From positions 26,871 through 90,870 of the forward strand of contig NZ_JAGL01000017.1 of assembly GCF_000526635.1 (NCBI RefSeq): 64,000 nt of DNA. The letters run 5' to 3'. The position numbers and the translations under genes are program-made. The notes below the pieces were generated by a model that saw nothing but the letters and a program-made list of their open reading frames with translations, made no database searches and was not told the origin of the DNA. Source of the stretch: Aminobacter sp. J41. GTDB lineage: Bacteria > Pseudomonadota > Alphaproteobacteria > Rhizobiales > Rhizobiaceae. The stretch's first letter is position 1. Each line of letters opens with the position of its first letter. This document shows, one piece after another, positions 57,324-64,000 of the stretch.

Positions 57324-58532
57324 CTAGAAGAACGCCTGCAGGCCGGTCTGCGCGCGGCCGAGGATCAGCGCGTGGACGTCGTGCGTGCCTTCGTAGGTGT
57401 TGACCGTTTCCAGGTTCTGCGCATGGCGCATGACCTGGTACTCGATCTGGATGCCGTTGCCGCCGTGCATGTCGCGGGCCATGCGGGCGATGTCAAGCGC
57501 CTTGCCGCAGTTGTTGCGCTTCACAAGGGAGATCATCTCCGGAGCGAACTTGCCCTCGTCCATCAGCCGGCCGACGCGCAGTGAGGCCTGCAGGCCCAGC
57601 GCAATCTCCGTCTGCATGTCGGCAAGCTTTTTCTGGAAGAGCTGCGTCTGCGCGAGCGGGCGATTGAACTGCTTGCGGTCGAGGCCGTACTGGCGCGCGC
57701 GGAACCAGCAGTCCTCAGCCGCACCCATCACGCCCCAGGAAATGCCGTAGCGGGCGCGGTTGAGACAGCCGAACGGGCCCTTGAGGCCGGAGACGTTCGG
57801 CAGCAGCGCATCTTCGCCGACCTCGACATTATCGAGGACGATCTCGCCGGTGATCGAAGCGCGCAGCGAAAGCTTGCCACCGATCTTCGGCGCGGACAGG
57901 CCCTTCATGCCCTTTTCGAGCACGAAGCCGCGGATCTGGTTGTCGTGAGCGGCCGACTTCGCCCAGACGACAAAGACGTCGGCGATCGGCGCGTTCGAGA
58001 TCCACATCTTCGAACCGATCAGGCGGTAGCCGCCGTCGATCTTTTCGGCGCGGGTCTTCATGCCGCCGGGATCGGAACCGGCATCCGGCTCGGTCAGGCC
58101 GAAGCAGCCGATCCATTCGCCCGATGCGAGCTTCGGCAGGTACTTCTTGCGCTGCTCTTCCGAGCCGTAAGCATAGATCGGGTGCATGACGAGCGAAGAC
58201 TGCACGCTCATCATCGAGCGGTAGCCGGAATCGATGCGCTCAACCTCGCGCGCGACGAGGCCATAGGAGACGTAGCCGGCGCCGACGCCGCCATACTCTT
58301 CGGGGATGGTGACGCCGAGGAGGCCAGCTTCGCCCATTTCGCGGAAGATCGCCGGATCGGTCTTTTCTTCGAGATACGCTTCCTCGACGCGCGGTGCCAG
58401 CCGGTCAGCCGCGAATGCCGCCGCTGTGTCACGTATCATGCGCTCGTCTTCCGTCAGCTGGTCGTTCAGCAGAAACGGATCGTCCCACGCGAAAGAGCCC
58501 ATTTTGTCGTGGAGCGGGGCATTCATGTTCAT
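57324..58532 (-). CDS. gcdH: Glutaryl-CoA dehydrogenase
   Basis: The 402-residue acyl-CoA dehydrogenase makes crotonyl-CoA from glutaryl-CoA in lysine, tryptophan and glutarate breakdown. It has the GcdH pattern [20 protein letters not shown] at the start, [20 protein letters not shown], the flavin-binding [16 protein letters not shown] region, and the catalytic Glu in [11 protein letters not shown] near residue 385. It sits upstream of the amino-acid transporter genes on the same strand, with a 104-base gap that holds a hairpin. Confidence 0.95.
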   Translation of the reverse strand: MNMNAPLHDKMGSFAWDDPFLLNDQLTEDERMIRDTAAAFAADRLAPRVEEAYLEEKTDPAIFREMGEAGLLGVTIPEEYGGVGAGYVSYGLVAREVERIDSGYRSMMSVQSSLVMHPIYAYGSEEQRKKYLPKLASGEWIGCFGLTEPDAGSDPGGMKTRAEKIDGGYRLIGSKMWISNAPIADVFVVWAKSAAHDNQIRGFVLEKGMKGLSAPKIGGKLSLRASITGEIVLDNVEVGEDALLPNVSGLKGPFGCLNRARYGISWGVMGAAEDCWFRARQYGLDRKQFNRPLAQTQLFQKKLADMQTEIALGLQASLRVGRLMDEGKFAPEMISLVKRNNCGKALDIARMARDMHGGNGIQIEYQVMRHAQNLETVNTYEGTHDVHALILGRAQTGLQAFF

Positions 58533-58760
58533 TCACTCACCACAAGAAAAATTAATTCCAGATCGCCAGATTAAAGAGGTTCAGGCCGTTGGCAACCAGC
58601 TTGTGTGGCATAGCCCCTGACGAAGTCGCTGTACCACCAATTCTCTGTAAGACTTCATTTACCGGAATCTACGGTTGCACGCTCTGCCGTAGCACGGTTC
58701 CCCCTGTGTTAACCAGTTGCCTGCATGGTGCGCTGGGGCCAAGAAGTTTGGGGTCAATAC

Positions 58761-60812
58761 ATGGCAGGCGGGAATGCCGGTGGCGCTGAGCGTCTGATCG
58801 CGAAGATCAAGGCGGCCTATTGGCTGGCGCTGATGATCATCGTCGCGATGGTGCTGGCTGCTTACGTCATGCTGCAGAGCATGATGGCCGACCACCGCCG
58901 CTATGAGGAAGTCATCGCCCTGATCGGCTCTCAGAAGGCGCTGTCGCAGCGCATCGTATTTCTGGCGAACGCGGCTACATTGCGCGAGCCGGAGCGGACC
59001 GGACCGCTGGTCGGGCTCCTGCGCGACGCAACACGCCAGTTCGAGACCAACAACGCTTGGCTTGCGCAGTGGGTGGACAGCGTCGATGCCCCGCAGATCA
59101 AGGAGATCTTCTACCAGCAGCCCTTCCACCTCGAATTCTTCTCGCTGAACCTGGTGGCAAACGCCCAGCGATTGATTGCCTCGCTGGAGACGATGCTTGG
59201 GCTGCGCCGGTCAGATGGAGTCTACGTCGGGGGCAGGGAGCGGGCGCATCTCGATGAATCCGGCGCCAACGCCACCCTCAACGGCTTCGAGGCACTGGAG
59301 ACGGAACTGCAGAAGCAGTCGCGGGCCGGCCTCGACGATATGCTCAAATTCCACCGCTACCTGTTCCTGGCGACGATCGGCGTGATCTGCATGATCGCGC
59401 TGTTCATCTTCAGCCCTATGGCCGAGCTCATCCGCCGCCGCACGACCCAGCTGGTGGAGGCGCGCAACGCGATGGCTTACCTCGCCGTCCATGACGGTCT
59501 CACCGGCCTCTACAATCGCAGCTTCATGCGCGAGAAATTCACGAATCTGATCGACGAGACGCTGAGCCGCGATAAGCAGCTCGCGGTGGTCCAGCTCGAT
59601 CTCGATCGTTTCAAGCAGATCAATGACACGCTCGGCCACGCGGCTGGCGACTATGTGCTCGCCACCACTGCGCGCCGCCTCAAGGCAAGCTGCAGGCCCT
59701 CGGATGTCTGTGCGCGTCTCGGCGGCGACGAGTTCCTGATCGTCCTGCCGGATGCCGGCACCCGAAGCGACATCGAGGGCTTCGTGCGACGGGTTCTCGA
59801 CAGGGTCAACGAGCCGATCGTCTACAAGGGATCGACCATCTTCTCCCGGGCAAGCGCAGGCGTTGCCATCTGCCCGCCGGATGGCATCGACCCCACGGTC
59901 CTCGTCGTCCATGCGGATCTTGCGCTCTATGCGGCCAAGAAGAACGGCGGCTCGTCAGTCGAATTCTTCTCCGACGAGCTGCGCCAGGACCTCGAGCACA
60001 GGCGCCTGCTCGAAGCCGACCTCATCGAGGCGATCGCGGCGGAGGCGTTCGAGGTTTATTTCCAACCGCAGGTGTCGCTGTCGACCGGCCGCACGACCGG
60101 TGTCGAGGCGCTGGTGCGCTGGCGTCACCCGAAGCGCGGCATCGTCTCGCCGGGCGAATTCATTCCGGTCGCCGAGCGCGCCGGCATCATGCACTCGATC
60201 GGCCGCATCATCATGAAGAAGGCGATCGGCGAAGCCGCCAACTGGTATCGCAGCGGCATCGAGTTCGGCCGCGTCGCCATCAATGTTTCCGGCACCGAGC
60301 TGCGCGAGAGCGACTACACCACCTTCCTGTTCTCGGTCATTGAGGAGTCCGGACTGCCGGCGAGCCATTTGTCGCTGGAGATCGTCGAGTCCGTCATTCT
60401 TGACGACGACAAGACCGGTGTTGCTTCAAAGCTGCGCCAGATCCGCGCCGCCGGGGTGCATCTCGAACTCGACGACTTCGGCACCGGCTACGCCTCGCTG
60501 ACGCATGTCAACCCGCAGGAGATCGATCGCCTCAAGATCGACCGCCGCTTCGTCCAGAACATCGACCTCGACGGCGACCACGCCAAGATCGTTCGCGCGC
60601 TGGCGGAGCTTGCCCGTTCGCTCGGCATCTCGGTCGTGGCCGAGGGCGCGGAGACGGAAGCGGAACTGACGGCGCTGATGACGCTGGGTTGCGACGAGGT
60701 GCAGGGCTACGCGGTTGCGTTCCCGATGCCGCCCACCGAGGCGCGCGACTGGCTGCAGGCGCGTATGCCGCGCAAGAGCAGGACCGCCGAGGGCCAGACC
60801 CTGTCGGTCTAG
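58761..60812 (+). CDS. GGDEF-EAL cyclic-di-GMP enzyme with PilJ-like sensor
   Basis: The 683-residue inner-membrane protein has a membrane helix near residue 25, a periplasmic helical domain resembling the PilJ/NarX sensor (IGSQKALSQRIVFLAN) to about residue 190, a second membrane helix (LFLATIGVICMIALFIF), GGDEF and EAL. GGDEF is intact (RLGGDEFLIV) with an RxxD inhibitory site five residues before it. EAL is intact (GVEALVRW, DDFGTG, LKIDRRF, EGAE). Both activities are possible. The ATG at 58761 has a GGGG-containing site upstream; the start at 58725 cannot be excluded. Confidence 0.9.
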   Translation: MAGGNAGGAERLIAKIKAAYWLALMIIVAMVLAAYVMLQSMMADHRRYEEVIALIGSQKALSQRIVFLANAATLREPERTGPLVGLLRDATRQFETNNAWLAQWVDSVDAPQIKEIFYQQPFHLEFFSLNLVANAQRLIASLETMLGLRRSDGVYVGGRERAHLDESGANATLNGFEALETELQKQSRAGLDDMLKFHRYLFLATIGVICMIALFIFSPMAELIRRRTTQLVEARNAMAYLAVHDGLTGLYNRSFMREKFTNLIDETLSRDKQLAVVQLDLDRFKQINDTLGHAAGDYVLATTARRLKASCRPSDVCARLGGDEFLIVLPDAGTRSDIEGFVRRVLDRVNEPIVYKGSTIFSRASAGVAICPPDGIDPTVLVVHADLALYAAKKNGGSSVEFFSDELRQDLEHRRLLEADLIEAIAAEAFEVYFQPQVSLSTGRTTGVEALVRWRHPKRGIVSPGEFIPVAERAGIMHSIGRIIMKKAIGEAANWYRSGIEFGRVAINVSGTELRESDYTTFLFSVIEESGLPASHLSLEIVESVILDDDKTGVASKLRQIRAAGVHLELDDFGTGYASLTHVNPQEIDRLKIDRRFVQNIDLDGDHAKIVRALAELARSLGISVVAEGAETEAELTALMTLGCDEVQGYAVAFPMPPTEARDWLQARMPRKSRTAEGQTLSV

Positions 60813-61264
60813 GTGTCCGCGATCACCTTGCCTTCAAGCGCCGCGAGGCCCGCGAGCAGCGACTTGCGGTCCTTCTCGCTGAGCATTGCAAGCAGTCTCG
60901 CCTCGAACCGACGCGCAACCGGCACCATCTCGCGATAGGCTTCGTGTCCCGCGCGCGTCAGCGTCAGGTGTTCGGTCCGGCGATCCTGGCCGTCCGGCTC
61001 TCGCGTCAGCCACCGCCGTTTTTCCAGCGCCAGCACCGCGCGTGAAACCTTGGTCTTGTGCATCGACGAATGCCGCGCGACGGCGGTTGCCGTCATCGTC
61101 CCGTACTGGCCAAGCGTTGCCAGCAGCCGCCATTCCGGCCGGGTGAGGCCGTAGCGGCTGCGATAGAGCTGCGAGAACTCGCGGCTGACCGCATCGGCCA
61201 GCCGGTTGAGCCGGTAGGGCAGGAACTCTTCCAGCGAAAGAACGGCGTCGTCGCTCATTGGCAT
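60809..61264 (-). CDS. MarR-family regulator of homogentisate genes
   Basis: The 151-residue protein has the MarR winged helix: [40 protein letters not shown] and the wing [16 protein letters not shown]. It is divergent from hmgA-fahA, and a perfect 13-bp inverted repeat lies between. It probably represses hmgA and itself and is relieved by an aromatic catabolite; this is inferred from position. Starts at 61264 or 61258 are both possible. Its 3' end overlaps the end of the GGDEF-EAL gene by four bases. Confidence 0.92.
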   Translation of the reverse strand: MPMSDDAVLSLEEFLPYRLNRLADAVSREFSQLYRSRYGLTRPEWRLLATLGQYGTMTATAVARHSSMHKTKVSRAVLALEKRRWLTREPDGQDRRTEHLTLTRAGHEAYREMVPVARRFEARLLAMLSEKDRKSLLAGLAALEGKVIADT

Positions 61265-61271
61265 CTTCGTT

Positions 61272-61308
61272 GATAGTTACATTTTCGACGGTTACAAATG
61301 TAACTATC
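61272..61308. promoter_or_regulatory. MarR operator between regulator and hmgA
   Basis: GATAGTTACATTT (61272-61284) and AAATGTAACTATC (61296-61308) form a perfect 13-bp inverted repeat with 11 bases between. A shorter palindrome GTTACA-AA-TGTAAC (61291-61304) lies in it, giving three GTTACA-type half-sites. The left arm ends 8 bases from the regulator's start codon, so self-repression is likely. Confidence 0.75.
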
Positions 61309-61368
61309 GCAGCAGAAGTCAACAGGTTGCCTGATCCGGGGAGGGCGGGAGGCAACCGGGAGGAAACG

Positions 61369-62730
61369 ATGAACGACCTGAGCATGCCTTCAGCCGCGCG
61401 CGCCGCGCAGCAGACGTCCGCCTTTGCTTACATGCCGGGCTTCGGCAACGACTTCGAGACCGAGAGCCTGCCGGGGGCGCTGCCGCAGGGCATGAATTCG
61501 CCACAGCGTCCCGCCTATGGGCTCTATGCCGAGCAGCTGTCTGGCTCGCCCTTCACCGCGCCGCGCGGCGCCAATGAGCGCTCCTGGCTTTACCGCATCC
61601 GCCCGAGCGTGCGGCATCACCAGCGCTTCACGCCTTATGCGCTGCCGCTGTGGAAGTCGGCGCCCAATGCCGGCGACAACCAGTTGGCGCTCGGCCAGCT
61701 GCGCTGGAACCCGACGCCGATGCCGGAGGTGCCCACCGACTTCATCCACGGCATCCGCACCGTCACCACGGCCGGCGACGTCTACGGGCAGGCCGGCATG
61801 GCCGCGCATGTCTACGTCGCCAACACCGACATGGTCGATGACCACTTCTTCAATGCCGACGCGGAGATGCTGGTCGTGCCGCAGCAGGGGGGGCTGCGCT
61901 TCCGCACCGAGATGGGCGTCATCGAGATTGAGCCGGGCGAGATCTGCATCCTGCCGCGCGGGCTGGTGTTCAAGGTGGAACTGATCGACGGGCCGGCCCG
62001 CGGCTACATCTGCGAGAACTACGGCGCCAAGTTCACGCTGCCGGACCGTGGCCCGATCGGCGCCAACTGCCTTGCCAATCCGCGCGACTTCAAGACGCCG
62101 GTCGCCTGGTTCGAGGAGAAGGAGACGCCCTGCCGCATCTTCGTCAAATGGTGCGGCAGCTTCCACGTCACTGAAATTGACCATTCGCCGCTCGACGTCG
62201 TCGCCTGGCACGGCAACTACGCGCCCTACAAATACGACCTTTCGACCTACTCGCCGGTCGGGGCGATCCTGTTCGACCATCCGGACCCGTCGATCTTCAC
62301 GGTGCTGACTTCGCCCTCGGGCGAGGAGGGGACCGCCAATGTCGATTTCATCATCTTCCCGCCGCGCTGGCTGGTTGCCGAAAACACCTTCCGCCCGCCC
62401 TGGTACCACCGCAACATCATGAGCGAGTTCATGGGCCTCATTCGCGGCCAGTACGACGCCAAGGAGGAAGGCTTCGTTCCCGGCGGCATCAGCCTGCACA
62501 ACATGATGCTGGCGCATGGGCCGGACGCGAGCGGCTTCGAGAAGGCATCGCGCGTCGAGCTCAAGCCGGTGAAGCTGGAGAACACGATGGCTTTCATGTT
62601 CGAGACGCGCTTCCCGCAGATGGTTACCCGCTACGCGGCAGAGCACGATACTCTGCAGGACAACTATCTCGACTGCTGGTCCGGCCTGAAGAAGCGTTTC
62701 AACGGCACGCCGGAAGGCGATTGGAGTTGA
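61369..62730 (+). CDS. hmgA: Homogentisate 1,2-dioxygenase
   Basis: The 453-residue iron enzyme opens the homogentisate ring to maleylacetoacetate in tyrosine and phenylalanine breakdown. It has [20 protein letters not shown], the family start, and metal-ligand region [12 protein letters not shown] with [19 protein letters not shown] precedes the ATG at 61369; the open frame before it is not family-like. fahA follows 55 bases later. Confidence 0.97.
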   Translation: MNDLSMPSAARAAQQTSAFAYMPGFGNDFETESLPGALPQGMNSPQRPAYGLYAEQLSGSPFTAPRGANERSWLYRIRPSVRHHQRFTPYALPLWKSAPNAGDNQLALGQLRWNPTPMPEVPTDFIHGIRTVTTAGDVYGQAGMAAHVYVANTDMVDDHFFNADAEMLVVPQQGGLRFRTEMGVIEIEPGEICILPRGLVFKVELIDGPARGYICENYGAKFTLPDRGPIGANCLANPRDFKTPVAWFEEKETPCRIFVKWCGSFHVTEIDHSPLDVVAWHGNYAPYKYDLSTYSPVGAILFDHPDPSIFTVLTSPSGEEGTANVDFIIFPPRWLVAENTFRPPWYHRNIMSEFMGLIRGQYDAKEEGFVPGGISLHNMMLAHGPDASGFEKASRVELKPVKLENTMAFMFETRFPQMVTRYAAEHDTLQDNYLDCWSGLKKRFNGTPEGDWS

Positions 62731-62785
62731 TCCGTTCTGCTGCAATACTGCAGCGGAAACTTCGCTGGTCAGGGACGGAGACAGC

Positions 62786-63799
62786 ATGAAACTTGCCACA
62801 CTGAAGGACGGCACGCGCGACGGAAAACTCGTCGTCGTGTCGCGGGATCTGACCCGCTACGCAGACGCTTCCTTTCTCGTCCCGACGCTGCAGGCAGCGC
62901 TCGATGACTGGCAGCGGATTTCGCCGCACCTCGAGGCCCTTTACGAGGGGGTCGAACACCGCTCGATCCCCTATGACCGTTTCCATGAGCACCATGCTCA
63001 TTCGCCGCTGCCGCGCGCCTACCAGTGGGCGGACGGCTCGGCCTACGTCAATCACGTCGAACTGGTGCGAAAGGCGCGCGGCGCCGAGATGCCAACCAAC
63101 TTGTGGACCGACCCGCTGATGTACCAGGGCGGCTCGGACTCCTTCCTTGGCCCCCGCGACCCGATCCTGGTCGGGGATATCACCTGGGGCGTCGACATGG
63201 AGGGCGAGATCGCCGTCATCGTGGGCGACGTGCCGCAGGGCGCCTCGGTCGATGAGGCGCGTGCCGCTATCCGGCTCGTCATGCTCGTCAACGACGTCTC
63301 GCTGCGCGGGCTCATTCCCGGCGAGCTGGCGAAGGGCTTCGGGTTCTTCCAGTCAAAGCCGTCATCGGCCTTCTCGCCGGTCGCTGTCACGCCCGACGAG
63401 CTGGGTGAGGCCTGGGATGGCGGCAAGATGCATCTGCCGCTCTTGGTCGAATACAACGGCAAGCCGTTCGGCCGTGCGAATGCCGGCGTCGACATGACCT
63501 TCGACTTCCCGACGCTGATTGCCCATGCGGCCAGGACGCGCCCGCTCTGTGCGGGAACGATCATCGGCTCAGGCACGGTGTCGAACAAGCTCGACGGCGG
63601 CCCCGGCAAGCCGATCTCGGAAGGCGGCGCGGGCTATTCTTGTATCGCGGAAATCCGCACCATCGAGACGCTGGAGCACGGCGCGCCAAAGACGCCCTTC
63701 ATGCACTTCGGAGACACCGTGCGCATCGAAATGAAGGACAAGGACGGCCACTCCATCTTCGGCGCGATCGAGCAGCGGGTGGAGAAGTACGAGAGGTAG
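62786..63799 (+). CDS. fahA: Fumarylacetoacetate hydrolase
   Basis: The 337-residue enzyme splits fumarylacetoacetate into fumarate and acetoacetate, the last step after homogentisate. It has LVPTLQAALDDWQRISP, DITWGVDMEGEIAVI (metal Glu/Asp set), SLRGLIPGELAKGFGFFQSK and GTIIGSGTVSN. It lies 55 bases after hmgA. The isomerase gene maiA, which often follows in rhizobia, is not present before an IS110-type end begins 112 bases downstream. Confidence 0.95.
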   Translation: MKLATLKDGTRDGKLVVVSRDLTRYADASFLVPTLQAALDDWQRISPHLEALYEGVEHRSIPYDRFHEHHAHSPLPRAYQWADGSAYVNHVELVRKARGAEMPTNLWTDPLMYQGGSDSFLGPRDPILVGDITWGVDMEGEIAVIVGDVPQGASVDEARAAIRLVMLVNDVSLRGLIPGELAKGFGFFQSKPSSAFSPVAVTPDELGEAWDGGKMHLPLLVEYNGKPFGRANAGVDMTFDFPTLIAHAARTRPLCAGTIIGSGTVSNKLDGGPGKPISEGGAGYSCIAEIRTIETLEHGAPKTPFMHFGDTVRIEMKDKDGHSIFGAIEQRVEKYER

Positions 63800-63910
63800 G
63801 GGGCGTCCGCGGAGCTCCGGGCGAACCCACGATGTGCCGTGCAGGGCAGTTGATCGTTTTGCTTTCACCGCTGATGCGGTTGAGGTGTTCCGGCATGGCA
63901 ACTGTGTTTG
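63800..63910. other. Non-coding end region of an IS110-type element
   Basis: The 111 bases between fahA and the end of the transposase hold no gene or clear inverted repeat. This is where the 3'-side end of the element should lie. In IS110/IS1111 elements a non-coding end encodes a guide (bridge) RNA; which end is used depends on the subgroup. The exact boundary cannot be set from one side alone. Confidence 0.45.
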
Positions 63911-64000
63911 TCAGGCGAAGGCTTTGCCGTCCCGGAGCATGGCGTTGAGGACGGTGACGAGCTTTCGGGCGACGGCGATGATGGCGACCTTCTTCGAGCC
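63911..64000 (-). mobile_element. IS110-family transposase, C-terminal 29 residues (element runs off the window)
   Basis: On the minus strand the last 90 bases encode GSKKVAIIAVARKLVTVLNA and then MLRDGKAFA before a TGA at 63913-63911. The KVA-x5-RKL-x4-NAMLRDG pattern is the C-terminal end of IS110/IS116-type DEDD recombinases. Only this fragment is visible, so intactness is unknown. Confidence 0.8.

Overview
The window is about 64 kb of GC-rich DNA that is almost all chromosomal core. It looks like an alphaproteobacterium of the Hyphomicrobiales (Rhizobiales), most like the Mesorhizobium/Phyllobacteriaceae group. The signs are a short HisG paired with HisZ, a plant-type glutamate-cysteine ligase, a phasin, DUF2093, DUF4170 and DUF1127 proteins, a very long PdhS-like PAS histidine kinase, and a tRNA-His with A73. 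The genus is inferred from gene content only; no database search was run.

Layout. 1-5 kb: end of an iron-type ABC permease and a 1146-residue PAS sensor kinase. 5-6.5 kb: a phasin followed by three hairpins that each show the same 10-base loop with CCUCCUCCC, then tRNA-His and a small secreted acidic protein. 6.5-15.5 kb: xseA, a LysR regulator divergent from a DUF1127 gene, a DUF937 protein, gshA, rsmE, a DUF4892/OmpA protein, an uncharacterised protein with a GHRPC-x2-CRR motif, and a class I amidotransferase. 15.5-20.5 kb: CIRCE-controlled groESL, csbD-like, a DedA-like gene, fumC and doxX. 20.7-24 kb: the overlapping operon hisS-hisZ-hisG. 24.2-32 kb: a phosphoesterase, lldD with a LutA-like partner, a GntR regulator, and glcDEF. 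32-32.7 kb: a gene-free stretch packed with palindromic repeats. 32.7-43.7 kb: an L,D-transpeptidase, tag, a HAD phosphatase, ribF, a MipA-like porin, ileS, a lipoprotein, tadA, rluB and rsmD. 43.7-53.4 kb: two M16 peptidases, a patatin, pmbA, then cysQ, DUF4170, DUF374, waaA and lpxK (late lipid A/Kdo steps) and DUF2093. 53.4-58.5 kb: mutL, an amino-acid ABC permease and binding protein, and gcdH. 58.7-64 kb: a GGDEF-EAL protein, a MarR regulator divergent from hmgA-fahA (homogentisate breakdown), and the 3' end of an IS110-family transposase at the window edge.

How they work together. 2-hydroxyacid use (glycolate/lactate) is one regulated block: GntR sits between the lldD arm and the glcDEF arm. 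tRNA-His and its synthetase both lie in the window and both look like the unusual alphaproteobacterial type. The homogentisate genes share a perfect 13-bp inverted repeat with their MarR regulator. The most unusual item is the triple anti-Shine-Dalgarno hairpin array in the phasin 3' UTR, which looks like a cuckoo/alpha-r14-type small RNA with an extra hairpin and an unusual host gene.
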